A stretch of 64,000 nt of DNA from Gemmobacter serpentinus (GTDB lineage Bacteria > Pseudomonadota > Alphaproteobacteria > Rhodobacterales > Rhodobacteraceae), in contig NZ_WCHR01000004.1 of assembly GCF_008973825.1 (NCBI RefSeq), positions 124,001-188,000 of the forward strand. The letters run 5' to 3'. A program made the position numbers and the translations under genes. This document shows positions 9,814 to 18,116 of the stretch, piece by piece (positions within the stretch are counted from its first letter, which is position 1; every line of letters begins with the position of its first letter). The notes below the pieces were generated by a model that was not told the DNA's origin, made no database searches, and was given only the letters and a program-made list of their open reading frames with translations.

Positions 9814-10243
9814 TTTGCGGCGGCGGCGGGGCAGCCCGCCGCACGCCTTGCTCCTGGAACGGCCCGCAGGCATCATCGCGAGGAAGCCTCATATCCGTCC
9901 ATCTCGCTGGATTGCCACAGGGTGACGGCCATGCGCCCGCCCTCGCCGCGTCCGGTGCAGGCCGCCCTGCGGCGCGCTGGCAGATCTGATGCGCCATTAT
10001 GCCGCCGCCCAGCGGGCCGCGTCAGGCCATTTTCACGCCCGCCGGGCCTCCGGCGGATGGTGCAAGATCTGCCCCGCCGGGCCCGCCCAGGCCCCCGCGC
10101 CTGCCGATGCCAGTTCGCGCCATAAGTTCCCTGAATGTTCTTGATTGGCGTGGCGTTTTGCGCGACCATGCAGCCGCACCATGCGTTAGCCTTGGACAAG
10201 CACCACGGGCCTGAGGTAGTCAAAAGGGAGCGAAGGAGAGCCC
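9814..10243. other. 430-bp gap without a convincing gene
   Basis: Very GC-rich. Just after the VWA stop, 9816–9843 can fold into a GC-rich hairpin (TGCGGCGG / CCGCCGCA) without a clear T-run, a possible weak terminator. Short open frames exist on both strands, but none has family-like sequence or a good ribosome-binding site. The last 100 bp are less GC-rich and should contain the promoter of the methyltransferase gene, with AAGGAG just before its ATG. Confidence 0.5.
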
Positions 10244-11389
10244 ATGCCGCACATCTATTATGATTTCTTTGCTGGCGGCGGCATGGCTGGATTTGGTCTT
10301 GGCTCGGGCTGGCAATGTCTCTTTGCGAACGATATCGACGCGAAAAAGGCGGCGAGTTACCGCGCCAATCACGATGGCGGCAAGGAATTGCTGCTCAAGG
10401 ACGTCGCGAAGGTGACCCCGGACGAGATTCCGGGCATGGCAGATCTGGTTTGGGCATCCTTTCCCTGCCAGGATCTTTCCCTCGCCGGCAAGGGGGCTGG
10501 CCTCGCGGGCAAACGCTCGGGCATGTTCAAGCCATTCTGGCAATTGGTGCGCGATCTTCACGCCGCCGGACGCGGCCCCAGGATGATTGCCGTCGAAAAC
10601 GTCTATGGTGCCATCACCAGCAATGGCGGGCGCGATTTTGCCACCCTGGCTGCGGCCTTTTCGGGGCTTGGCTATCGTTTTGGCGCTGTTGTGGTCGATG
10701 CGGTGCATTTCCTGCCCCAATCCCGGCCGCGGTTTTTCATTATCGGCATCCGGGGCGATCTTGCCATTCCTGACCTCTGCATCCAGGAAACACCGTCATC
10801 CGTGTGGCATCCGCCCGCACTGATCGAGGGGCAAAATCTGCTTTCCGCCGCCGCAAAATCGCGTTGGGTCTGGTGGAAACTGCCGGTTCCCGCCTGCCGG
10901 AATGTGGCATTGGCCGATCTGATCGAAGAAAACCCAAAGGGGGTGACTTGGCACAGCGCGGCAGAGACGCAATACCTGCTCGACATGATGACGGATCTCA
11001 ATCGCAAGAAGGTTGAGGCTGCGATGCAGTTGGGCACCCGCAAGGTTGGCACGATTTACCGCCGCACCCGGCTGGATGAAGCAGGTCACAAGCGGCAGCG
11101 CGCCGAGGTCCGGTTTGACGATGTGGCGGGCTGCTTGCGCACCCCTTCGGGCGGCTCCAGCCGGCAAACGATCATGGTCGTTGAGGGCGAGACGGTCCGG
11201 TCGCGGCTGTTATCGCCGCGCGAGGCGGTATCGCTGATGGGCCTGCCGGAAACCTTCATCCTGCCAGAGCGTTACAATGACGCCTATAAACTTGCCGGGG
11301 ATGGTGTGGCGGTGCCTGTTGTCCGGCATCTGGCCGAGGCGATCTTTGAGCCGGTGCTGAAGCGCAATCGTCTGGCCCTGGTTGCATGA
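10244..11389 (+). CDS. DNA (cytosine-5) methyltransferase of a type II RM system
   Basis: The 381-residue protein has the C5-methyltransferase motifs in order: I DFFAGGGMAGFGL (SAM), IV FPCQDLSLAG with catalytic Cys75, VI AVENV with Glu118, VIII QSRPRFFIIG, a variable target-recognition region, IX RLLSPREAVSLMGLP and X AGDGVAVPVVRHLAEAI. It methylates a specific DNA sequence and protects against the partner nuclease encoded directly downstream. AAGGAG lies 6 nt before the ATG. The Eco29kI-like partner suggests recognition of CCGCGG, but that is an inference from the nuclease family, not read from the sequence. Confidence 0.93.
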   Translation: MPHIYYDFFAGGGMAGFGLGSGWQCLFANDIDAKKAASYRANHDGGKELLLKDVAKVTPDEIPGMADLVWASFPCQDLSLAGKGAGLAGKRSGMFKPFWQLVRDLHAAGRGPRMIAVENVYGAITSNGGRDFATLAAAFSGLGYRFGAVVVDAVHFLPQSRPRFFIIGIRGDLAIPDLCIQETPSSVWHPPALIEGQNLLSAAAKSRWVWWKLPVPACRNVALADLIEENPKGVTWHSAAETQYLLDMMTDLNRKKVEAAMQLGTRKVGTIYRRTRLDEAGHKRQRAEVRFDDVAGCLRTPSGGSSRQTIMVVEGETVRSRLLSPREAVSLMGLPETFILPERYNDAYKLAGDGVAVPVVRHLAEAIFEPVLKRNRLALVA

Positions 11390-11408
11390 TAGTTGTTATT
11401 GCTCGGTC

Positions 11409-12125
11409 ATGATGGACCGAAACCCGGATGACACCAATTTTCCGCCCTTCGAGACCGAAGACCTGCGGACCAATCTGGCGGCCTTCCTTTCTGCCCCATT
11501 TGACGACGCGCTGCGCGGCCGCCCACGGCCGGTGGGGTCGTTCACCTGGGGCGTCTATGCCTTTTTCGATTACGATGGGGAGCCGATCTATGTCGGCCAA
11601 ACCAAAGAGAAGATCAGCACCCGCATCCGCCGCCATCTGACCAATCAGCGCACGGATGCGGTTGCCATGTCGGTTCTCGACCCTTTCGAGGTCTTTGAAA
11701 TCGAGGTCTGGCCGCTGCCGCAATTCGAGCGGACCCCCAAAGGGGATCTGGCGGCAAAGGCCCATCTCGATGCGCTGGAACACTTGATCTACCAGAAAGC
11801 CATCGCCGACAGCCGGTTCAAGGCCGTGCTGAACGAAAAGGACCCGCCGACACCAATGGTTGCGGTGACGGCACCGCCGTCATTGCGCGATCGGATCGTG
11901 TCCGAGCCGGTCTACAGGATCAGGTCGCACCCGGATTTCCGCATCGCACGGCGCGCCCTGATTATCTCGCGGCTTGGGCAGGTGATCGCAGAACGGAAGG
12001 TTCAGGGCGGCCTGCGCCGCGTGCTGCTGACCCAGGCAAAGCGGCTGCAATGGCTGGCCGACCGCCGTTATAGCGCCCTTGGTGGCGCGGCCTCGGTCGA
12101 AACGGGCGCTGGTGAAGACGACTGA
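11409..12125 (+). CDS. Eco29kI-like GIY-YIG restriction endonuclease
   Basis: A 238-residue protein. The GIY-YIG signature appears as GVYAFF near residue 48 and IYVGQTKEKISTRIRRHL near 59, including the Arg that follows the second motif in Eco29kI-family nucleases. LEHLIYQKAIADSRFKAVLNE contributes the helix with the metal-binding Glu. Close coupling behind a C5 methyltransferase gene makes a type II restriction role very likely. The start is uncertain: ATGs at 11409 and 11412 lack a clear Shine-Dalgarno, and a TTG at 11382 inside the methyltransferase gene is in frame. Keeping nuclease translation behind the methyltransferase stop is a usual way of delaying cleavage until protection is made. 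Confidence 0.88.
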   Translation: MMDRNPDDTNFPPFETEDLRTNLAAFLSAPFDDALRGRPRPVGSFTWGVYAFFDYDGEPIYVGQTKEKISTRIRRHLTNQRTDAVAMSVLDPFEVFEIEVWPLPQFERTPKGDLAAKAHLDALEHLIYQKAIADSRFKAVLNEKDPPTPMVAVTAPPSLRDRIVSEPVYRIRSHPDFRIARRALIISRLGQVIAERKVQGGLRRVLLTQAKRLQWLADRRYSALGGAASVETGAGEDD

Positions 12126-12396
12126 ACCGGATGCCCATCGGCTGGCGGCCCTGCGGGTCTGGATGCAGGTGGGGAGGCGCGTCGCCCCGGGCTGGGCCAG
12201 ATTTCGTCTGCCTTTAGAAAAATCTCTGCCACGGTTGGGTGTGCGATGATGCGCAGGAGTGCAATTCTGTGCGCGGCACCGATGCCCAGCCTGCCGGCCC
12301 ACGCGCTGCAGCGCCTATATCCACCGGGAATTTCCCCGCAGACCCGCGCGCGACGTCTTGCGCTTTCAGATCGCTGCGGCTAGTAAGACTGCCATT

Positions 12397-12470
12397 GCGG
12401 GTGTAGCTCAATGGTAGAGCCGCAGCTTCCCAAGCTGATGACGAGGGTTCGATTCCCTTCACCCGCTCCA
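12397..12470 (+). tRNA. tRNA-Gly (anticodon CCC)
   Basis: A 74-nt cloverleaf with encoded CCA. The acceptor stem is GCGGGTG/CACCCGC, the D-arm GCTC-AATGGTA-GAGC, the anticodon loop TTCCCAA (CCC, reading GGG) and the T-loop TTCGATT. Its 3' 16 nt form the left end of the integrated element, and the gene remains intact after integration. Confidence 0.95.
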
Positions 12471-12471
12471 A
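12455..12471. repeat. attL: 17-bp direct repeat in the tRNA 3' end
   Basis: CCCTTCACCCGCTCCAA is identical to positions 27556–27572. It covers the T-arm/acceptor 3' half of tRNA-Gly, the classic target of P4-type integrases. Confidence 0.9.
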
Positions 12472-12527
12472 TCATCCAGCTAAGTAATTGAATTTGCTCG
12501 GTAATTATCCGGAATGCGATCCACGCT

Positions 12528-12551
12528 ATCCCATTGGCTAGCCAATGGGAT
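12528..12551. promoter_or_regulatory. perfect 24-bp palindrome next to attL
   Basis: ATCCCATTGGCT is followed immediately by its exact reverse complement. No T-run follows, so it is more likely a protein-binding site than a terminator. It contains GCTAGCCAA, which also occurs at 27431–27439 between attR and the integrase gene, so integrase or excisionase arm binding is possible. Confidence 0.5.
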
Positions 12552-12739
12552 GGTTCCGAATTGAAACGGGGTTTAATCGCGTTTAGCAGTGTATTCGGCA
12601 CCTGCCTATCGGTATTCCTGAGCCGCCCGAACCACTTTTGGGAACCGCGACAAGCCCTCTGGCCGTGTCGTTTTACACTGTTGCCCATGCCGTGCTCACG
12701 TCGGTATCTTGCCAGCATCGTGCTATCAGGGAGGCGGCC

Positions 12740-13291
12740 ATGTGCGGGCGCTTTGTTGATCCGAACCTGCGCAGCGAGGGGCTAGATACCTCTTGGCTAA
12801 AGATCACTCCCTTCCCCCGGCGCTTCAATGTGAAGCCGACGCAGGATGTACTGATCCTCGCAAAGCCCACGCTGGAGCCGCTGGTCGCCCGCTGGTGGCT
12901 TGTGCCCTCATGGTTCAAAGGCGAGGAGGCGAAGGGCTGGAAGGCTGCGACCTTCAACGCCCGGATCGAGGAGGCGAAGGAGAAACCGGCCTTTCGCGCC
13001 GTGTGGCGCTTTGGCCGATGCCTGATCCCGGCGGCAGGCTATTGCGAGTAGACGGGCGACAGAGGGGCCAAGCAACCGCATTTCATCTATCCGGCGGGCA
13101 ACGACGAAACCTTGTTCTTTGCCGGGCTAGCCTCCCGCTGGCACGACATGCTGACCTGCACCGTCCTGACCCGAGCCGCCAATGACACCACCGCCGACCT
13201 ACATCCCCGAATGCAGGTTATCCTGAACACCGAGGAGCGGGATGCATGGCTGGGCGGGGCGGATGATCTGGACCTCGGCGCCGGAGCGTAG
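12740..13291 (+). pseudogene. SRAP (HMCES/YedK) protein, broken by an amber codon
   Basis: It starts MCGRF, with the Cys2 that in this family forms a covalent bond with abasic sites in single-stranded DNA. NVKPTQDVLIL, ARWWLVPSWFKG, FNARIEEAKEKPAFR and RCLIPAAGYCE are typical SRAP segments. The reading frame is then stopped by TAG at 13049–13051 exactly where the family has Trp (YEW). Beyond it the same frame continues for 79 codons (TGDRGAKQPHFIYP…DLHPRMQVILNTEERDAWL) with the family's C-terminal elements, ending at 13291. A single TGG to TAG change explains it. The coding strand faces away from the rest of the element. The N-terminal fragment could still form the thiazolidine-type adduct, but the active-site His (LHPRM) is lost. 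Confidence 0.85.
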
Positions 13292-13658
13292 ATTCGCCAC
13301 TATAGGGTCCGGCCTGCTTCCGGCAGAGTGGCCGCAGTACAGTTGCGAGAAGAGCTGATCAGAGATAGTTGATCTCGCTACAGCGATGAATTGCACTTCG
13401 CAGGTGCAGCGCAAGTCGCGGCCCTCAGCAGTCATGCGCCAAGTGCAAATGCTGCGCGGCGGCATTCCCCGAAGCCGCGCCTCGAGAAGCGACGTAGCAG
13501 AACGCGCGAGCAACAAGCTTGGCTTTCCAGAACGCTTCCCGCGAAGGATATCCCTCGGGGACATGTCCGAGGACGCGACTCTAGGATCGTCACGGCATAT
13601 ATTCACTGCATCCAGTGCTAGGAAAAGAGGTCATATGCAGCGGAAACCCATGCTTTTA
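13292..13658. other. 367-bp gap between SRAP pseudogene and the Abi_C gene
   Basis: No protein of recognisable family on either strand, and no RNA gene seen. Composition is intermediate. It is the 3' side of both neighbouring genes (convergent). Confidence 0.5.
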
Positions 13659-14486
13659 TTATGTCAATTCAATCAGATAAGCTGCCACAGTGTGGGCGCT
13701 GTGGATTGCCAGACGCGCATGTCTTGGTTTGATCACGTAGATTTTGGCCTGGCCGGACGATCTGCCATGCGCCGCGCTCTTCCGGTTCCGAATATACATG
13801 ATGCCGGTGACGATATTGTTGAGGCCAGAGCCGATGAGCTTGAGGTCTTTATCGTCCCAATCCTCAGAGTTCAGCCCCATTGCATCCGAGGCCAATTTCC
13901 AAAGAGGTGATAGCGTGTCCTTGTCGGTGAAGAGGATGTTCTTGTGGTCAAGATAGACCTTGATAGCTGCCTCAAGAACGTTGCCCGCATAGTGTGCCGC
14001 CGCGTGTGGATCTTCTTCGATCTGAGCCAAAGCACGGGTGATTTCTATCTCAACGGTAGAGAGGCCATGCTTCTTGACGTTCTCGAAGAGTGACAGCGTG
14101 GAGCTGGTGCCTGCTTTGACTATTGCCCCACCTTTGACGTAGGAGAACCCCTCTCGCCCAAGGGTCTCACGGATGTCCGCCTTACATTTCTCTAGCGCTA
14201 TCTCTTGTTCAGAGGGGGTCGTTTGGCCCCAAGACCGCGTATCCTTGGCGTCCTTCTCCATGAAGTCGTCAAGGATCACGCCCAGCACATTTATCGGGAA
14301 AGAACTGTGGGTGTTTGTCGCTCGCAGGCAGGCCACTACCGCCTTGGCTTTGCTCAACTCGGGGTCGCTAGCCGGTGTTCCGGCATAGAGAAATAGCGCG
14401 TCTTGACTGGCGCGCGTATAGTATTCAGGAATAATCCTTGAGAGCAGCCCAATCAGGCTAGTCGGAATTTTATCTTCATCTGCCAC
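13659..14486 (-). CDS. Abi_C-domain (HEPN-type) abortive-infection-like protein
   Basis: A 275-residue protein. The C-terminal ~140 residues match the abortive infection C-terminal (Abi_C) pattern: HAAAHYAGNVLEAAIKVYL, LWKLASDAMGLN, LIGSGLNNIVTGIMYIRN and the end HTVAAYLIEL. It includes R233-x6-H240 in RNRKSAAHG, the catalytic signature of HEPN ribonucleases. The N-terminal half is helical without a recognised domain. The start is taken as GTG at 14486 because TTAGGAGT lies directly upstream; an upstream in-frame ATG would overlap the preceding gene's end. It follows a membrane/coiled-coil gene by 55 bp on the same strand. A phage-triggered RNA-cleaving effector role is inferred. Confidence 0.75.
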   Translation of the reverse strand: MADEDKIPTSLIGLLSRIIPEYYTRASQDALFLYAGTPASDPELSKAKAVVACLRATNTHSSFPINVLGVILDDFMEKDAKDTRSWGQTTPSEQEIALEKCKADIRETLGREGFSYVKGGAIVKAGTSSTLSLFENVKKHGLSTVEIEITRALAQIEEDPHAAAHYAGNVLEAAIKVYLDHKNILFTDKDTLSPLWKLASDAMGLNSEDWDDKDLKLIGSGLNNIVTGIMYIRNRKSAAHGRSSGQAKIYVIKPRHARLAIHSAHTVAAYLIELT

Positions 14487-14541
14487 GCTAGGACTCCTAA
14501 ACCATCTGCCTGTTCTAAGGTGACTACTGAAGAGGATCGTC

Positions 14542-15579
14542 CTAGCCGTCTTTTCCAAGCATGATCTGGAGATTGGAGCGCCCCAACCTCACACTTTCGA
14601 TTGCATCCTGAAGCTGGGTGATGTCCCGAGCAATTTCTGCCTCTTCATCCGTTTCCAGCTTCGGCGGAGCGATCATGTCGATTTCTCCGCCTTTTTCCGT
14701 GAAGGCAAAGTATTTCTCGACTGACTTTTGAAGCTGGCCCTCAACTTCTTTGTTGATAGCTTTTCCAATCTGATTTTTCACATCGTTAACAGCTTCTGCG
14801 ACACCGGATGCCCTGATCGCTTCGGCTTGTTCCTTCATGGCATCTTCGATGGTTTTGTTAAGAACCTTCTTATGTCGAAGATCTTCGATGCCGTTGAGCA
14901 CATCTAGTACACTCTTAGCGATGGTGTTCACTCGCAATGCCAGGACGGCTAGCGTTGAGGCGATGGCAACCGTAGTTGCCAAAACGAGGATGAGAGAGCC
15001 TGTACCTGCGCCGATGATTCGAACATCCTCGGGCTTTTCTCCAACGGCTGCCGAAAGTCCGCGCGCAATTTCATACCACTCAGCCGACCACTTCTTGAGC
15101 TCAGCAACGTCACCAATGTTCGCTTTATCCTTGAAGTGAAGGCGAGTGACGATACCCTCATCAATGACGAATGGCCGTTGGACGGGTACGTTAGCGGCCT
15201 CCAAGGCTCTCTTCATACTATCCAGTTTGCTGACGGTCTCGCTGACCACTGTGTACGCGGCGCGAGCTTCTTCCCATGCCGTCACAGGATCAAAAGTATT
15301 GCTGCGCACTATCCTCTTAAAGCGGCTTAAGCCCTCCTTACCGAGGTAGGAAAGAGCGCCATTTGCCTTGAGCAGCTCAATCTGCTCTGAAGAGAGCTGT
15401 TCCATCGGCATCGCGGCGAGCATATTCTCAAGATCCTGCAGAGGCTCAGCGACAGCAGACTTCTGAGCGGCTCGGGCATTGTGCTCCAAGACGGATGCGA
15501 GATTGTCGTAGAGGCCCAAATTGGGAGCGACCTCTCGGTTCAGCCACACCGCAAGCCCGTACAGCTCATCAACGATCAT
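14542..15579 (-). CDS. unknown protein: single membrane segment plus coiled coil
   Basis: A 345-residue protein of no family I recognise. Residues 1–185 are helical and charged. One strong transmembrane segment is at about 189–214 (GAGTGSLILVLATTVAIAST). Residues 215–345 are predicted coiled coil, rich in K/E/D/A, ending in repeated acidic-basic heptads. An ATG with GGGGG 6 nt upstream gives the start. It is the first gene of a two-gene operon with the Abi_C/HEPN-type protein, so a membrane-anchored sensor or regulator of that effector is a reasonable inference. Composition is clearly more AT-rich than the host genes. Confidence 0.6.
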   Translation of the reverse strand: MIVDELYGLAVWLNREVAPNLGLYDNLASVLEHNARAAQKSAVAEPLQDLENMLAAMPMEQLSSEQIELLKANGALSYLGKEGLSRFKRIVRSNTFDPVTAWEEARAAYTVVSETVSKLDSMKRALEAANVPVQRPFVIDEGIVTRLHFKDKANIGDVAELKKWSAEWYEIARGLSAAVGEKPEDVRIIGAGTGSLILVLATTVAIASTLAVLALRVNTIAKSVLDVLNGIEDLRHKKVLNKTIEDAMKEQAEAIRASGVAEAVNDVKNQIGKAINKEVEGQLQKSVEKYFAFTEKGGEIDMIAPPKLETDEEAEIARDITQLQDAIESVRLGRSNLQIMLGKDG

Positions 15580-15924
15580 TTATGCCCCCTCGCCGGATCT
15601 TAGCAGACCTCATCACAGCCGATGAAGCGGCGCAAGGCTGCGGCCTGTATGAACGCCTGCTTTCCCGGTGTGGCTGCAGCTGCGGTGCCGCAGTGTCAAC
15701 GGGCAGCTTTCCGCCCAGCAGGACAATCATGCCGCCATTCTGGTTAGTTTCGTGCTGCAGTTGCGAACTGCAGCTTCGCCTAGCGTAGCAGTCCTTAAGC
15801 AGCCTTCAGAAATCAATCCGGCAGGACACCGTGTCGCGGGGGCCATGGTGCCCTCCCATATCCCTGCCCGCGTAGAAGGATGGGCAAAACGTTCGACAAA
15901 GCCCCGAGATGCTCACAGGCCTGA
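15580..15924. other. 345-bp gap upstream of the two-gene operon
   Basis: It holds the promoter region of the membrane/coiled-coil gene (minus strand, nearest 15580). A region around 15660–15780 is rich in GCAGC/GCTGC words. No intact gene is seen; part may be the degraded N-terminus of the ParB-like gene that follows. Confidence 0.45.
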
Positions 15925-16210
15925 ACGTCTGTATCGCTGGGAGAGCTTGGCGAGATTGATCGGGCCGAGCTTATGGCACTGTGGGTGGAGATCGCGGCGA
16001 TGTGGCCGGTGCATAACGTGGTGGCGTCCGTTGCGCCACCTTCTGGCGGCAGGCAGCCGAAGGACAAGGACATCTACAGGCCGCCCGCGACCTTGGCGTC
16101 ACCCGGGATTATGTTGCCTACGCCATCGAGATCGCGTCCCTCTCCCCGAAGCGAAGGTCGCATGGCGTGCAGCCCCGCAAGCCACGCCGCTCGCTGCGGC
16201 CAAGGAGTGA
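15925..16210 (+). pseudogene. ParB/Srx-type nuclease-domain protein remnant
   Basis: Three frames together rebuild a ParB-like segment. GEIDRAELMALWVEIAAMW and then ASVAPPSGGRQPKDKDI are read from 15949 to about 16075. A shift gives QAARDLGVTRDYVAYAIEIA and SLSP, and another shift gives PEAKVAWRAAPQATPLAAAKE ending at a TGA at 16208–16210. The order (family helix, GGRQPKDK linker, 'ARDLGVTRDxVxxAxxIASLSPEAK') is that of ParB-domain proteins common on mobile elements. At least two frameshifts and the missing N-terminal nuclease part make it a decayed copy. Boundaries are approximate. Confidence 0.6.
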
Positions 16211-16441
16211 TAATCGGCGGCGCATGTGGCGACAAAGAGGCGCACATGAGCAAGGGCAGACATGCATCTTTCAAAAAACGCCGAGAGCATTTCCACATGT
16301 TGTGGCGTGGTCGTTTGACATCAGTACAACCCAATAAGCTGTTGCGCTGCCTCCATCACTATTTCCACCTTCGCCACAAGCTCGACCTCTTATGTTGCAC
16401 TTTGACCTTACAAAAAATATCTCTGAGTTTAGGCACTAATC

Positions 16442-17311
16442 TTATTCCCCCTCGCATTGCGGGAACTGAAAATCTGAATCAGGCCGGATCAACACCTGAT
16501 AGGATGGAGTGGGCAGCCAGTTAAAAAGATTGACCGTGGTAAGGATTGCAGTTTCATCACTACCCCGCCTTACTAGCTTCTGGTGAGATACCCAGTGCAT
16601 GTCGTCTGTGATCTTATGCCTAGGACTGGCGCCGATAAATTCAGATGTGTCGGATTTACCCTCAAGAATATAATTCGAAATCTTGGAATCTCTTATGCTA
16701 ACATCAACAGATCGGATAGCTTCACATAAAGCAATCTTTGCTATGCATCTCTCTATGTCTTCCGAGTTAAATGTCACCCAGTTATCCTCCAGGTGCGCGG
16801 GAATGACCGAAGCCGGGGAATTTATAGCAACGAAGGAAACTGATCGCGTTTTGTGTCGATCATCCAAATCCTCTACGGACAAAGCTCGTGGAGGATAATC
16901 TGGATACACCAACAACAGACCAACCACCCCCTCCTCGATAGGGAGGTAAACTTTCTCGCCCGTAAGTGAATTAATTAATGTCCGCTTACCTGACCAAGAC
17001 CCATTCTTTCGCGCTTTCCGGCTTGGAAACTGGAGATATTCCCGTGTCAACTTGAAAGTATCTCGAAGGAGGCGCTGCTCAAATTGTTGAGTTTTCACTG
17101 CACAGGCTCTGCATGAGGCTTTCTTTAGCAATGCCACACCAAAAATGGCATACGGAATAGTGTGCTCATCCGTAAGATCGCGCGAACTGCCGCAGTATAC
17201 ACACTCATTAACAGTAGGACTTCTCGGGTTATCCGGCAAATATATCGTACCATCTCCTGGAATATTCCTACCTAGGCGGCCGGATATCTTAATTGGACCT
17301 TTGACGCTCAT
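16442..17311 (-). CDS. HNH-type protein, probable accessory/defence nuclease
   Basis: A 289-residue protein. Near residues 37–72 a zinc-finger/HNH-like module reads CVYCGSSRDLTDEHTIPYAI followed by a second Cys pair (SCRACA) and helix, the layout of restriction-associated HNH proteins with a C-x2-C…C-x2-C frame and the catalytic E-H (DEHTIP). The remainder has no recognised domain. The start at the ATG at 17311 follows GGAAGG; an upstream in-frame extension is Cys-rich and unlikely. This is the most AT-rich gene in the window, with codon use unlike the flanking genes, so it was acquired separately. Function in phage defence is inferred from location. Confidence 0.6.
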   Translation of the reverse strand: MSVKGPIKISGRLGRNIPGDGTIYLPDNPRSPTVNECVYCGSSRDLTDEHTIPYAIFGVALLKKASCRACAVKTQQFEQRLLRDTFKLTREYLQFPSRKARKNGSWSGKRTLINSLTGEKVYLPIEEGVVGLLLVYPDYPPRALSVEDLDDRHKTRSVSFVAINSPASVIPAHLEDNWVTFNSEDIERCIAKIALCEAIRSVDVSIRDSKISNYILEGKSDTSEFIGASPRHKITDDMHWVSHQKLVRRGSDETAILTTVNLFNWLPTPSYQVLIRPDSDFQFPQCEGE

Positions 17312-17504
17312 GTCACACGCCTTCCATCGCCATTTACGAAATTTAGACCCAAAGCAAACAATTCTCTGTTTTATTTTACAGACAGACCGACAGCCACATT
17401 GCAGATTCATTACGTCTAATTTGACGCAGGAACCGCAACCGCCCCCGCCGTGTAACAGAAGTGTTAACAAAACTATCTAGCTTCGAGAGAGATCAATTCG
17501 GACG

Positions 17505-18116
17505 CTACCTCCAATCGCGGTCAAGCCCCACGCTGATGATCGAAAGCCCGCGATCCCGCATCCGATAGGCTGTGGCGCGGGCAATGGTGCCCCTGCGCTT
17601 CACCGCCGCATCGAACGACACCCGGCGGGCCTTGCAACGCGCCCAGAGGCAGAGCATCCGCGCGCTGCCCTCATAGGCCGGATACAGGTAGACGGCGGGC
17701 CAGATCAGGGCGGCCTCATAAGCCGTGACCTGCGCCGCCGTGGCCTGCACCACCAGCCGCTTGCCGTCTCCCGGCTCGCCGTCTCCGGCCACCTCCGGCA
17801 GGCCCCAGCCCTCGTCTAGGTGGTCGTCCATCGTCGGGTTATAAGCGGGCATTGATCCCCGGATGCCCGCCGGGCCGACCGCGCCGCCGGAATAGGTGGC
17901 CCATCGCAGGGCCGCGACGAACCGCTCGCCCACCAGCTTTGGGGTCCAAGTATCAACGACTGGCGTAGGGATTTGCAGGATCGCCTGACGCCCCCGCAGG
18001 CGCTCGGCCCCACGGGCGACTGGCCCCGCCCGCTGGGCGTCCTCAGCGCGCATCTGGTCAAGGATCGACGCCGCCGCCCGGATCATGGCCTGCGGTCCGC
18101 CTGTCATCGCGTTCAT
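17505..18116 (-). CDS. DUF6362-like helix-turn-helix protein
   Basis: A 203-residue protein, last gene of the element's long minus-strand transcription unit. The C-terminal ~70 residues (YEAALIWPAVYLYPAYEGS, LCLWARCKARRVSFDAAV, ARATAYRMRDRGLSIISVGL) resemble the DUF6362/HTH proteins of alphaproteobacterial prophages, in which a 'WARA…W…ISRPTAHRR' helix pair probably binds DNA. The N-terminal half is low complexity. The start is the ATG at 18116, preceded by CAGGTGGG. The ~290 bp between it and the next upstream gene contain a small hairpin (GAACCGGGG…CCCGGCTC, about 18359–18384) and no clear gene. Confidence 0.5.
   Translation of the reverse strand: MNAMTGGPQAMIRAAASILDQMRAEDAQRAGPVARGAERLRGRQAILQIPTPVVDTWTPKLVGERFVAALRWATYSGGAVGPAGIRGSMPAYNPTMDDHLDEGWGLPEVAGDGEPGDGKRLVVQATAAQVTAYEAALIWPAVYLYPAYEGSARMLCLWARCKARRVSFDAAVKRRGTIARATAYRMRDRGLSIISVGLDRDWR

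Noticed and set aside
8200-9876. 558-codon open frame opposite the VWA gene
   Set aside because: Shadow of the VWA coding strand, which has a signal peptide and MIDAS motif.
9873-10223. 116-codon minus-strand frame in the gap before the methyltransferase gene
   Set aside because: Low-complexity Arg/Gly/Ala sequence, no ribosome-binding site, no family resemblance.
12528-12551. 24-bp palindrome as a transcription terminator for tRNA-Gly
   Set aside because: AT-balanced stem without a T-run and about 57 bp from the tRNA end; better explained as a protein-binding site.
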